From a virus, in the IMG/VR virus record IMGVR_UViG_3300010375_000045, positions 1 through 28,618 of that record: a stretch of 28,618 nt of DNA; one strand, 5' to 3'. The notes beneath the pieces were generated by a model, which was not told the origin of the DNA, made no database searches, and was given only the letters and a program-made list of their open reading frames with translations. A program made the translations under genes and the position numbers. Below, in pieces: positions 1 through 6,979 of the stretch (its first letter is position 1; each line of letters starts with the position of its first letter).

Positions 1-181
1 CCCCGATCTCGCGGGGTACCTCACCGATCTCGGTCTCATCGACGAATACCATCTCTACTTCCGCCCCTTCGTACTCGGTGGCGGCAAGCCATTCTTCGCC
101 GGCCCCCGCCCACCCCTCCGCCTTATCGCCACTGACCAAATCGGCGAGGACGCCACAAGGCTGAAATACGTCCCGACGTGA
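1..181 (+). CDS. RibD C-terminal / dihydrofolate reductase-like protein (3' end only)
   Basis: The window opens inside this gene. The reading frame starting at base 2 gives about 59 residues before a TGA at 179-181. The segment contains GLIDEYHLYFRPFVLGGGK, which fits the conserved C-terminal part of RibD_C/dihydrofolate-reductase-like proteins (a GL-[IV]-DE strand followed by P-x-VLGGGK). Members are NAD(P)H-dependent reductases, some in riboflavin synthesis and many uncharacterised 'dihydrofolate reductase family' proteins; the fragment cannot tell these apart. It looks like an ordinary chromosomal gene and marks the non-phage side of the window. It converges on the minus-strand gene that ends at 217. 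Confidence 0.75.
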   Translation, partial: PDLAGYLTDLGLIDEYHLYFRPFVLGGGKPFFAGPRPPLRLIATDQIGEDATRLKYVPT

Positions 182-216
182 TGGCCATCACCTTCGACGC
201 AGCAACTTAGGTGGTC

Positions 217-729
217 CTAACGGGGCGGGTTCAATTTGGGCGGATTGCGCTCCCATTCACGGAATTGTTCCAGCGACAACCAAGAAGCGGGGTCACCGGC
301 AGCCAATGCAGCTACGATTTGTTCGTCCGTCAGACCAAGCTTTTTCTGATTGAGACGAAACTCAAAATAAGAGATCGCAATATCGTTCGTGATAAATGCG
401 ATGTCGTCGTTGTTGATAGTACCGACCTTGCGCCCCTCTTCTATGCGAGCGGGATCCAACATGAATGTTTTCAAATAGAGGCCAAGTTCAAACGGCGCAT
501 AGTTGGGATGCCGCTGTTCGTCACCTTTTGCGGCCGCTGATATGCAGTCGCTGAAAGCAAGCTGCTCGATTAGGTTGTCAAGGTGGCAGTGAAACGCCGC
601 TGTGTCTCCTCTTCTGATTTCGCTTGCAATGGTCGGCGTGTCGTTCAGCGGCGCGTTGATATCGGCGGCGAACGCCGGCGCCGCCATTACTAGCCATAGC
701 GTCAACAAAAGCTCGTGCCTGGATCGCAT
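217..729 (-). CDS. Small secreted protein of unknown function
   Basis: This 170-aa protein begins with a clear Sec signal peptide: MRSRHE, a hydrophobic core of L, W, V and A, then a cleavage-type APAFA/ADIN site near residue 22, so it should be periplasmic or secreted. The mature part is about 148 residues, mixed charged and helical, with two cysteines (within FHCH and FSDC) that could pair. I do not recognise a family. The start is supported by an AAGGG-like ribosome site about ten bases upstream. It is divergent from the phage protease gene with only 62 bp between the start codons, and convergent with the RibD-type gene. It is probably a host gene, which makes it important for placing the edge of the phage cluster. 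Confidence 0.7.
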   Translation of the reverse strand: MRSRHELLLTLWLVMAAPAFAADINAPLNDTPTIASEIRRGDTAAFHCHLDNLIEQLAFSDCISAAAKGDEQRHPNYAPFELGLYLKTFMLDPARIEEGRKVGTINNDDIAFITNDIAISYFEFRLNQKKLGLTDEQIVAALAAGDPASWLSLEQFREWERNPPKLNPPR

Positions 730-791
730 GCTGCGCGCCCTTCTATTCGCGGTCTGAATTCACATCGCCGGATGGCGGGAGAACGGAAACA

Positions 792-1340
792 ATGGACAGC
801 TTAGCCGATCCGACCGCGCGGACAAAGAACATCACCCCTGCCTCCGTACATGTCGCGGGGCCTATGAGAGCCAAAACATTCAAGGCCGCGATGAGCGAGG
901 ACGACGTCAAGAAAGACCGACCGTTCTTCCGGATCGCCAAGGTCGATGAATCGCTGGGTATCGTGTTCGGCTGGGCGGTGATCTGCAAAGTCGCGGGCCA
1001 GGACTATTACGACTGGAACATCGATCACGGCGGCGCGCATGCCGGCCAGCGGATCCCCGAACACATCACTGAACCGGCGATGCTGAAAAGCGCTGCCGCG
1101 TTCATGGCGTCCGAGCGTCCCGGCAACGAGATGCATGCGGGCGACGATGTCGGGAAATTCCTGTTCGCGTTCCCGCTCACGACCGAGATTGCGAAAGCCA
1201 TGGGCATCGCCTGCGACAAGACCGGGCTGATGGTCGGCTATCAGGCGCCCCCCGCGGTGCTCGCGAAGTTCAAATCTGGCGCCTACACCGGCTTCAGCAT
1301 CGAAGGGTCGCGTGGCGCGGACGCTGTGGAGCACGATTGA
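792..1340 (+). CDS. XkdF-type phage prohead protease
   Basis: This 182-aa protein resembles the XkdF-like putative phage serine proteases (Peptidase_S78_2 type). Supporting segments are the early strand GIVFGWAVI, the D-x-x-x-DHGG region, and the C-terminal pattern LMVGYQAP followed by AKFKSGAYTGFSIEGSR; the last is the typical ending of this domain. The family is thought to mature the prohead by cutting scaffold and capsid proteins. The ATG at 792 follows a GGGAG-like ribosome site. The frame is open farther upstream but has no better start. It is the first structural gene of the plus-strand operon. In related phages the portal and terminase genes come immediately before it; here a divergent secreted-protein gene stands there instead. 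The stop overlaps the next start (TGATG). Confidence 0.8.
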   Translation: MDSLADPTARTKNITPASVHVAGPMRAKTFKAAMSEDDVKKDRPFFRIAKVDESLGIVFGWAVICKVAGQDYYDWNIDHGGAHAGQRIPEHITEPAMLKSAAAFMASERPGNEMHAGDDVGKFLFAFPLTTEIAKAMGIACDKTGLMVGYQAPPAVLAKFKSGAYTGFSIEGSRGADAVEHD

Positions 1341-2359
1341 TGACCAAGCGCATTCTGAATTCGCTCACGATCGGAAAGATCGCCGCGGTCGATGTCCCGT
1401 GCCAGGAAGGCGCGCAGGCGTTGATCGTGAAGCGCGCCGCGACGGCCGATGCCTCCAGTGCGGAGACAGGCGCGGAAACACCCGCGGAAAATTTCGAAGG
1501 CCAGCTCGCGGAGCAGAACCTCTGGGACTGTTACGGCAGGGCGCAAAGCGCACTTCAACAATCCATCGAGTCCATCATGGGCGACGACAGCATCACCGAC
1601 AAAGGGGCGATGATTCAGCAGAGCCTCGATGAGTTCTCTGCCTATGTCGGCCAGCTCGTCCCCTCCGATTCCGCCAATGCCTCGGCCCAAGGCCTTCAGG
1701 CAATGCTCCCGGCTCCGGCCGCCAACGCAGAAAACCCAACAACCCAAGCGCTGAAAAAAGCACTGGGTCTTCCTGCCACGGCGACCGGGGCCGAGATGCT
1801 CGAAACCGTTGAAACGCTTACCAAGGCCGACAACAAACGCAGCGGCGATGACGACATCGCGAAGATGCTCGCTGTCGGAGACGCGTTCGAAGCGCAGGAC
1901 GGCAGCATCGTCTTCAAGAGCAAAGTCGGCGACGAAACCTTTGCGATCCTGAAGGCACAGAATGCCGAGATCGCAAAGCAGGCCGCTGAACTGGCCAAAC
2001 GCGACGAAGCCGAAGCCACAGCAAAGTTCGAGAAGCGCGCCACCGATCTCGGCTTCGAGCCGCAATTCGGCGCCACCATGCGGAAAGCCTATGGTGGCGA
2101 CGCCGCGGCACAGACCAAAGTCGAAAAGCGCATCGCCGGCCTCAACCGCCAGATCGAGGAGGGCGCGTTGTTCATAAGCTTCGGCAAATCGAACCCTAAA
2201 GAGGGCTCCGCCGAATCCGAATTCCTAGGCAAGGTCGAAGCCGCGCGCAAAGCTGACCCCAAACTCACCCACGCCCAGGCCTACGCCCGCATCTACAAAG
2301 CCAAAGAAAACGCCGATCTCATCAAACGCATGACCGCGGAGCAACGCGCAGGCAACTAG
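1340..2359 (+). CDS. Probable capsid scaffold protein
   Basis: This 339-aa protein starts at the ATG overlapping the protease stop; a TTG one codon earlier is a less likely start. The N-terminus (LTIGKIAAVDVPCQEGAQAL) resembles the strand-rich segment often linked to XkdF proteases. The middle is acidic and alanine/glutamine-rich. Residues about 190-240 form a charged helix that could be a coiled coil (repeated AKQAAELAKRDEAEA pattern), and the end is helical (LTHAQAYARIYKAKENADL). Size, low complexity, coiled-coil region and position between protease and capsid genes all fit a scaffolding protein, which would nucleate capsid assembly and be removed by the protease. No single motif proves it, so the role is inferred from context. 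Confidence 0.65.
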   Translation: MTKRILNSLTIGKIAAVDVPCQEGAQALIVKRAATADASSAETGAETPAENFEGQLAEQNLWDCYGRAQSALQQSIESIMGDDSITDKGAMIQQSLDEFSAYVGQLVPSDSANASAQGLQAMLPAPAANAENPTTQALKKALGLPATATGAEMLETVETLTKADNKRSGDDDIAKMLAVGDAFEAQDGSIVFKSKVGDETFAILKAQNAEIAKQAAELAKRDEAEATAKFEKRATDLGFEPQFGATMRKAYGGDAAAQTKVEKRIAGLNRQIEEGALFISFGKSNPKEGSAESEFLGKVEAARKADPKLTHAQAYARIYKAKENADLIKRMTAEQRAGN

Positions 2360-2387
2360 CGCCCAGCATATCTGCGCCATCCGATTC

Positions 2388-2440
2388 TCACGCGGAGCCG
2401 CGGAGGATTGGATCTCTGCGAACTCCGCGGCTCCGCGTGA
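2388..2440. repeat. Palindromic intergenic repeat, copy 1 of the CGCGGAG type
   Basis: A perfect 18-base inverted repeat: TCACGCGGAGCCGCGGAG at 2388-2405 and its exact reverse complement at 2423-2440, separated by 17 bases. The right side continues into CTTCTTGAT, and a very similar right end occurs in the repeat before the gene at 4444. It lies between the scaffold and decoration-protein genes. The hairpin lacks a T-tract, so it is not a classical terminator, but it could slow transcription or protect RNA ends. It looks like a dispersed chromosomal repeat, not phage sequence. Confidence 0.75.
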
Positions 2441-2480
2441 ACCCTCTTCTTGATTCACAACCCCCCGAAGGAGAATCTCT

Positions 2481-2858
2481 ATGGCAACATCCGGCACCGG
2501 GCTGGAGGAGGGCGGGAATCTGACCGCCAATTCCGATCTCAGTTCGTCGCAATATTGCGCGGTGAAGCAGACCTCCACCGATCGCGCCGTCGATTTGGCG
2601 TCCACCGGCGGCGAGGCGATCACCGGCATCCTGCTCAACAATCCGAAAGCGGGCGAATCCGCGATCGTGAAGTATGTCGGCTTCACGCCCGCGGTCATCG
2701 GCACCGGTGGCGTCACCGCGGGCCAGGCGCTCATGACCGAAGCCGCGACCGGCAAGCTCATCACGCAGACCTCGACCAACGCCAAGGTCGCGGTTGCGAT
2801 CGAGAGCGCAAACGCGGGCGAACTCGCGCTGGTGCGCCTCGTTCCGACCGCTGGTTGA
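2481..2858 (+). CDS. Capsid decoration protein, DUF2190-like
   Basis: A 125-aa protein rich in A, G, T and S with alternating hydrophobic strands, for example GILLNNPKAGESAIVKYVGFTPA and later AVAIESANAGELALVRLVP. This pattern, the length, and the place directly before the major capsid gene fit DUF2190-type head decoration or stabilising proteins, which sit on the outside of HK97-fold capsids. The start is set by a strong GAAGGAG ribosome site eight to ten bases upstream of the ATG. A longer ORF in another frame (2450-2965) overlaps it but has arginine/histidine-rich shadow composition and was discarded. It is flanked on both sides by palindromic chromosomal repeats. Confidence 0.65.
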   Translation: MATSGTGLEEGGNLTANSDLSSSQYCAVKQTSTDRAVDLASTGGEAITGILLNNPKAGESAIVKYVGFTPAVIGTGGVTAGQALMTEAATGKLITQTSTNAKVAVAIESANAGELALVRLVPTAG

Positions 2859-3023
2859 TCCTTCGAGGCTCGGAGCTTCGCTCCTCGCACCTCAGGATGA
2901 CGCGTTTGGAGCGTCGTTATCTTTCGCGTTCTTACGCGGCAGCGCCAGCGTCACGGCGCGATTGAACAAACACCCAACTCGTCATCCTGAGGTGCAAGCC
3001 GAAAGGCGAGCCCCGAAGGACTT
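2857..3023. repeat. Palindromic intergenic repeat, copy 1 of the CACCTCAGGATGACG type
   Basis: Inverted arms GCACCTCAGGATGACG at 2887-2902 and CGTCATCCTGAGGTGC at 2980-2995 are perfect 16-base complements. Outer parts also pair: CCTTCGAGGCTC near 2859-2870 with GAGCCCCGAAGG near 3008-3019. The palindrome nearly fills the gap between the decoration gene, whose stop overlaps its left edge, and the major capsid gene. A second member lies at 10086-10150. I recognise it as a type of dispersed intergenic repeat of alphaproteobacterial chromosomes, from memory and without a search. Confidence 0.75.
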
Positions 3024-3037
3024 AACGGAGAACCCCC

Positions 3038-4036
3038 ATGCCCTCACCCAACCTCAGTCAGGTCCATTCGTCCACGCCGCTCACAAACGTGGCCGTGGCC
3101 TATATGCAGGACCACGACAATTTCATCGCCGACAAGGTATTCCCGGTCGTCTCGGTGAAGCACCAGTCCGACCTCTATTACAAATGGAACAAGGACGATT
3201 TCTTCCGTGACGAGGCGCAGATCCGCGCCGACGGTTCGGAATCGGCCGGCTCCGGCGTCGATCTCACGACCGACTCTTACGCCGCCAAGGTCTGGGCGCT
3301 GCACAAGGACATCGGCGACCAGATGCGCGCCAATGCTGATCCGGCGGTCGATCTCGCGACCTCGATCTCCGAATATTTGATGCAGAAGCTGTTGCTCCGC
3401 CGCGACCGGCTGTTCGCGTCGAACTATCTCACCACCGGCAAGTGGGGCACCGACATCACCGGCACCGCGTCCACCAGCGATGCCACCCACACGATCCAGT
3501 GGAGCGACGACGCGAGTTCCGATCCCTTCACCGACATCGCCAACCAGCAGACCACCATCCTGCAGAACACCGGCATGATGGCGAACACGCTGACGCTCGG
3601 CTGGCAGGTGTATCAGGCGCTGCGCAAGCACCCGCTCGTCATCGACCGCGTGAAATACACGATGCAGGCCGATGCCAAGAACATCGCGCCTGAGCTTCTG
3701 GCCTCTGCCTTTGACGTCGAGAAGGTTGTGGTGGCGAAGGCGTCCTACAACAGCGCGAAGAAGGGCGCCGCGGGCGCTTACAGCTTTGCGGTCGGCAAGG
3801 TGGCGCTTCTGTCCTATGCGCCGCCCGCGCCCAGCTTGATGATCCCGTCCGCGGGCTACATCTTTGGCTGGGACGGTCTCGAAGGCCAGAACAGCCTCGG
3901 TATTTCGTCCTGGACCGAGCCGGTGCCGAACCGCGGCACGCCCGGCTCGACCACACGCGTCGAAGCCGAGATGGCTTTTGATATGAAGTTGGTCGGCGCC
4001 GACCTTGGCGTCTTCTTCACCGCGATCGTCGCGTGA
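3038..4036 (+). CDS. Major capsid protein
   Basis: This 332-aa protein forms the icosahedral shell. Diagnostic stretches are FIADKVFPVVSVKHQSDLYY near residues 28-47, then WNKDDFFRDEAQIRADGSES and LHKDIGDQMRANAD, followed by helical LMQKLLLRRDRLFASNYLT around residues 122-142. I recognise these as a conserved phage major-capsid pattern, presumably with the HK97 fold. The C-terminal half has the expected mixed strand pattern (YIFGWDGLEGQNSLGIS). There is no long N-terminal delta-domain, which agrees with a separate scaffold gene upstream. A CGGAG ribosome site precedes the ATG. The downstream 64-aa gene starts one base after the stop, suggesting translational coupling. Confidence 0.9.
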   Translation: MPSPNLSQVHSSTPLTNVAVAYMQDHDNFIADKVFPVVSVKHQSDLYYKWNKDDFFRDEAQIRADGSESAGSGVDLTTDSYAAKVWALHKDIGDQMRANADPAVDLATSISEYLMQKLLLRRDRLFASNYLTTGKWGTDITGTASTSDATHTIQWSDDASSDPFTDIANQQTTILQNTGMMANTLTLGWQVYQALRKHPLVIDRVKYTMQADAKNIAPELLASAFDVEKVVVAKASYNSAKKGAAGAYSFAVGKVALLSYAPPAPSLMIPSAGYIFGWDGLEGQNSLGISSWTEPVPNRGTPGSTTRVEAEMAFDMKLVGADLGVFFTAIVA

Positions 4037-4037
4037 C

Positions 4038-4232
4038 ATGAACACCCCAACCGAAATCGCGCACGCCGGCGGCGCCTATGTGCGCCGTCCTTTCACTCTC
4101 GGCCAGCGCACGGTAACGAACGGCGATGTTCTTTCCGCGACGCAAGTTCGCGCGATCCCGAAAGGCAATTTGCGTGCACTCATCAACCTGGGAAAGGTCG
4201 ATCTCTTCCCGAGCGCTCCTACCGACCACTGA
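4038..4232 (+). CDS. Small head-module protein of unknown function
   Basis: A 64-aa protein whose ATG comes one base after the capsid stop, so translation is probably coupled. An upstream ATG at 4005, inside the capsid gene, was rejected because it would overlap by 32 bases and has no ribosome site. The sequence is basic and strand-like (YVRRPFTLGQRTVTNGDVLS) and ends in a leucine-rich part (NLRALINLGKVDLFP). Short proteins of this style, a 'gain-of-strand then residue-to-residue helix' pattern, are frequent after phage capsid genes, but I cannot assign a function. It is followed directly by a nested chromosomal repeat. Confidence 0.6.
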   Translation: MNTPTEIAHAGGAYVRRPFTLGQRTVTNGDVLSATQVRAIPKGNLRALINLGKVDLFPSAPTDH

Positions 4233-4235
4233 TTT

Positions 4236-4403
4236 CACGCGGAGCCGCGGAGGACGCGGAGGTCATCGGACCCTAATCGTCATGGCCGGGGCTTGACCCG
4301 GCCATCCATCAGCGAGCGATAGCGAGCAAGTGACTCCTGGATGGCCGCCTCAAGGGCGGCCATGACGAACAGAGCTACTCCGCGAACTCCGCGTCTCCGC
4401 GTG
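4236..4403. repeat. Nested palindromic repeats (CGCGGAG type with a CGTCATGGCCG type inside)
   Basis: The outer arms are CACGCGGAGCCGCGGAG from 4237 and CTCCGCGTCTCCGCGTG at 4387-4403, complementary with one mismatch. They match the repeat at 2388-2440, including the downstream CTTCTTGAT. Inside the loop lies a second palindrome with CGTCATGGCCG at 4278-4288 and CGGCCATGACG at 4357-4367, plus inner CGGCCATCCA and TGGATGGCCG arms. The layout suggests that one repeat type inserted into the other. It fills the 211-bp gap between the small protein and the gene at 4444. Confidence 0.7.
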
Positions 4404-4443
4404 CATTTCTTCTTGATCTCCACCACACCAACACGAGGGCGTC

Positions 4444-4905
4444 ATGGCCACCGGTTTCGTTACGCGCATCAAGGGCAAGATCAAGGCCCACACTTTATAT
4501 GTGGGCAGCGGCGGGATCGCCGACGACAAGAGCGGCATCGCGGGCAAGTCGGTGCTGTCGCTGCGCGTGCCGCTTTCAGTCACCGCGACCGCCAACACGG
4601 ACATCGCGCCCATCTCGCTTCCGCCTGGCGCCACGCTTGTGCGTGCGACGGTCTACACGACCACGGCCTTCCTCGCCGCCACCGATGCGAAAATCGAGAT
4701 CGGATCGTCGGCCGGTGACGCAAGCTATGTCGCACAGACCTCGATCAAGGCCTTGGGCATGGCTTCGCTCACGCTTGTGAACGCCGCCGCGGCAACGCTC
4801 GCATCGCTCGGCGCCACGCCGAACCTCTATGTCCGCATCGTGCAGACGGGCACCGCATCCGCCACCGGCGCCGCTACGCTGGTCCTTGAATATGTGATGC
4901 CGTGA
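4444..4905 (+). CDS. Probable virion surface protein of unknown function
   Basis: A 153-aa protein dominated by T, A, S, G and V in alternating patterns (SVLSLRVPLSVTATANTD, LVRATVYTTTAFLAATDAK), typical of an all-beta, jelly-roll-like structural protein. It has no signal peptide or membrane segment. The position, after capsid genes and before the connector, suggests a second head decoration or head-fibre protein; this is inference. A GAGGG ribosome site precedes the ATG. The stop TGA overlaps the GTG start of the connector gene, so it is co-translated with the head-completion genes even though a chromosomal repeat separates it from the capsid genes. Confidence 0.55.
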   Translation: MATGFVTRIKGKIKAHTLYVGSGGIADDKSGIAGKSVLSLRVPLSVTATANTDIAPISLPPGATLVRATVYTTTAFLAATDAKIEIGSSAGDASYVAQTSIKALGMASLTLVNAAAATLASLGATPNLYVRIVQTGTASATGAATLVLEYVMP

Positions 4906-5369
4906 CCTGGACCTACGATCCCACCCAGCTCCTCACCACGCCAATGATGCAGGTGCGTTACCTCATCGGCGACACGCGCGACACCGACCGCCAGGTCCAG
5001 GATGAGGAGATCGCGTTCGCGCTGACCGAGCGGCCCTCGGTCTATGGCGCCGCCGCCATCGTGTGCCGTGCGCTCTCCGCGCAGAAGTCGCGCCTGGTCG
5101 ATACCGTCGATAACGATCTGCGCACGACCTACAGCCAGCAGGCTTCGGCCTATGCGCGCCAGGCGATCTATTACGAACAGCGCGACGCGAAATTCGGCGG
5201 TGTGATCCCGGTCGCCGGCGGCCTCAACCGGTCGAACAAAATCCAAATGGAATGCGATCCCAATCGCCTGCCGCCCGCCTTCAACATCGGCATGCAGGAC
5301 AATTATTTCCCCGTGGCACCCGAAGGCAACGAGCTGACACCGCCCGCAGTGCCGGATGGCACGCTATGA
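4902..5369 (+). CDS. Head-tail connector (adaptor) protein, gp6-like
   Basis: A 155-aa protein starting with GTG inside the previous stop. The N-terminal half is helical, with the typical adaptor pattern MQVRYLIGDTRDTDRQVQDEEI (residues about 16-37): a helix leading into 'GDT-D---VQDEEI', as in HK97 gp6-like connectors and related head-completion proteins. A second helical block follows (AAAIVCRALSAQKSRLVDTV, then AYARQAIYYEQRDAKFGG). In the virion it would form a ring below the portal. The C-terminus is proline-rich and probably flexible. It overlaps the next gene (ATGA), as expected for a tightly coupled head-completion operon. A ring that binds the portal makes the absence of a portal gene in this window more striking. 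Confidence 0.7.
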   Translation: MTWTYDPTQLLTTPMMQVRYLIGDTRDTDRQVQDEEIAFALTERPSVYGAAAIVCRALSAQKSRLVDTVDNDLRTTYSQQASAYARQAIYYEQRDAKFGGVIPVAGGLNRSNKIQMECDPNRLPPAFNIGMQDNYFPVAPEGNELTPPAVPDGTL

Positions 5370-5887
5370 TCGATGTGCGTTTCGAGGTCCACGGGCTCGA
5401 GCAGGTTCAGGCCAGCCTGTCGTCGCTGCCCCAGGCCGTCTCCACGCGGCTGCGCGGATATATGACCGAGGCCGCCGCCACGCTGCGCGGCATGGTGCAA
5501 CAGAACATCGCAAGTTCTTTTCACACGACGGGCGCGCTCACCCAGGGCCTCAAATCCGAAATCGTCGAAGAGGGCAGCGGCGTCAGCGCACGCATCGCGA
5601 TCGAGGGCGTTCCATACGCCCGTATCCAGGAAGAGGGCGGCACCGTCCAAATCCCGGAGATTGTGCCCGTCAACGCCAAGGTCCTCGCTTTCTCAACCCC
5701 GGCCCGCAGCGCCGTCGCCGCCATAGCCGCACGCGGCGGCAGCGCAACCGGCTTCGCCATGCGCGCTAAAGCCCACCCGGTCACCATCCCCGAACACGCC
5801 TACGCCCACCGGGCCCTCACCGACTACCGCCAACCCTTCGAGACCGGAATTCGAGAAATCGTACGCGCAGCGCTGAGTGGGATGTAA
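5366..5887 (+). CDS. HK97 gp10-like head-tail joining / tail completion protein
   Basis: A 173-aa protein whose ATG overlaps the connector stop; an earlier ATG in the same frame (5252) lies deep in the connector gene and was rejected. It starts with a strand, VRFEVHGLEQVQASLSSLPQ, then a long helix with ARGININE/ALANINE spacing (MTEAAATLRGMVQQNIASSF), followed by YARIQEEGGTV near residue 87. The last is the usual 'Y-A-x-x-x-E-x-G' signature of HK97 gp10-like proteins. The end carries PEHAYAHRALTD, also typical. The family acts at the head-tail junction or in tail completion. It is the last gene of the uninterrupted head operon before the minus-strand insert. Confidence 0.75.
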   Translation: MIDVRFEVHGLEQVQASLSSLPQAVSTRLRGYMTEAAATLRGMVQQNIASSFHTTGALTQGLKSEIVEEGSGVSARIAIEGVPYARIQEEGGTVQIPEIVPVNAKVLAFSTPARSAVAAIAARGGSATGFAMRAKAHPVTIPEHAYAHRALTDYRQPFETGIREIVRAALSGM

Positions 5888-6084
5888 CCAATTAAGATTG
5901 GCGGAATCACGCGAGCACAAACGCGATTGGGCGAATGGGCCTGAACGATAACGACGAGAACACAGCACGAATTTTGCAAAAGCTAACGCTTCTCATTTGT
6001 CAGTCATGATTTGTTCGCAACTCCAAATGAGATGAGGGCGAATCGAGTCGCCAATCGGCCCGCTGGCAGCATGGGGGTTCGAAT

Positions 6085-6276
6085 TCAGCTCGAACTTTGC
6101 TGGAGGAGCGCGGCCAGGTCGCGCCAGCCTTTGGCGACACGTTGCCACTCTTCGCGGCGGTCCTGGTCCCGCATCTTGCGGGCACGTGTCTCGGCGGAGT
6201 CCGCAGAAGCCATGTAGTTGTCGTAGCGCATCTGCAACGGTTCCGGCAGCGGGTCTGGAAGCTTGTGTTCCAACAT
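6085..6276 (-). CDS. Small helical protein, member A of a three-gene family
   Basis: A 63-aa protein, highly charged and helical, with QMRYDNYMASADSAETRA and EEWQRVAKGWRDLAALL. It aligns well with the protein ending at 6690 (shared HKLP start, RYD-x-Y, SAE, W-x-RVA-x-GWR-LA). It belongs to a general type of small alphaproteobacterial proteins (Y-x-x-x-A...R-x-x-W-x-x-x-A-x-x-W-x-x-LA) of unknown function. I chose the ATG at 6276 because the upstream bases (CGGGAAACCGCC) match the paralogue's upstream bases. A TTG at 6306 is an alternative, and the frame stays open to about 6408 without a good start, possibly a remnant of a longer N-terminus. It runs against the phage operon. Confidence 0.55.
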   Translation of the reverse strand: MLEHKLPDPLPEPLQMRYDNYMASADSAETRARKMRDQDRREEWQRVAKGWRDLAALLQQSSS

Positions 6277-6431
6277 GGCGGTTTCCCGGCGCAATCGTTC
6301 TTCCAACGATTCACAAACGGGCTCGATTGCCGGGAGTTTCAGATGTTCCAGAGCCCGATGCGGATTTTTTTGTCCCGCGGGCGATGCTCCGTAGGCGGAA
6401 AGTATTTCTTAAGGTTCCCGCTCCACAGGCG

Positions 6432-6689
6432 TCAATCACTCGCCGGAATCGGATCGGGCATATAGGTGTTCTCCATCGCGCGCGCCAGCATGTCGTAATC
6501 GGCGGCGACGGCCATCAGTGTGTCGCGCGCGGCCGCGTCCACCGTCGCTTTCGCGATCGCGCGCACCTGTTCCGACCTGCGCCGGTAATGCACGGCGCGT
6601 GCATCTCTGTCTGTCACTGGCCGCCCCGACCGGATGCCCAAACCAACGTAACTTCGGAACCGCCCGAGTCCCGATGAAGGATTGAACAC
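6432..6689 (-). CDS. Small helical protein, member B of a three-gene family
   Basis: An 85-aa protein that starts with GTG immediately after the TGA of the upstream member, so translation is probably coupled. A later GTG near 6619 is also possible, since the first 20 or so residues (FNPSSGLGRF...) look less conserved. The core AVHYRRRSEQVRAIAKATVD followed by MAVAADYDMLARAMENT is the familiar 'HYRRRAEE-x-R-x-LA ... A-x-x-YD-x-LA' pattern of small alphaproteobacterial helical proteins, more divergent than the other two members. No enzyme motif, signal or membrane segment is visible. The function is unknown. Confidence 0.55.
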   Translation of the reverse strand: MFNPSSGLGRFRSYVGLGIRSGRPVTDRDARAVHYRRRSEQVRAIAKATVDAAARDTLMAVAADYDMLARAMENTYMPDPIPASD

Positions 6690-6956
6690 TCACAGCCGCG
6701 AACCGCGCAAGAGTTTTGCCGCGAGCTCTCGCCAGCCTTCGGCGACGCGCCGCCACGACTCGCGCACAAGCGGATCGGCACTGGCGCCTGCTTGTGCCTC
6801 GGCGCTTTCGGCGCGCGCGATATAGCGGTCGTATCGCTGCTTCAGCAGGTCCGGCAGTTTGTGGCTCACATACGCGGTTCCCGATGCAACAGCCCCTTTC
6901 GACAAGTCATCTTTAGCTAACGGCAATGGCTGCCGAGCGTTTCGGGGTTCCAGCAA
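6690..6956 (-). CDS. Small helical protein, member C of a three-gene family
   Basis: The open frame gives 88 aa from a TTG at 6956. A GTG at 6869 (VSHKLPDLLKQRYDRY) corresponds exactly to the start of member A and has nearly the same bases before it (CGGGAACCGCGTAT), so a 59-residue product is equally plausible. The core RYDRYIARAESAEAQA plus RESWRRVAEGWRELAAKLL closely matches member A. It is the first gene of the three-gene minus-strand run. The longer form would overlap the possible early start of the plus-strand tail terminator; the shorter one leaves room for divergent promoters. The function is unknown. Confidence 0.5.
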   Translation of the reverse strand: MLEPRNARQPLPLAKDDLSKGAVASGTAYVSHKLPDLLKQRYDRYIARAESAEAQAGASADPLVRESWRRVAEGWRELAAKLLRGSRL

Positions 6957-6979
6957 ATGATTTTCAAAAGCGAGTGAGC

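Noticed and set aside
211-540. 109-aa plus-strand ORF
   Set aside because: Overlaps the minus-strand gene with a clear signal peptide and shows no recognisable pattern.
2388-2440. Perfect hairpin as an intrinsic terminator
   Set aside because: No T-tract follows, the capsid genes downstream need read-through, and a similar copy exists at 4236-4403, so a dispersed repeat is the better explanation.
3044-4045. 333-aa minus-strand ORF opposite the major capsid gene
   Set aside because: Arginine/glycine/valine-rich shadow of a GC-rich gene; the plus-strand frame has a recognisable capsid sequence and ribosome site.
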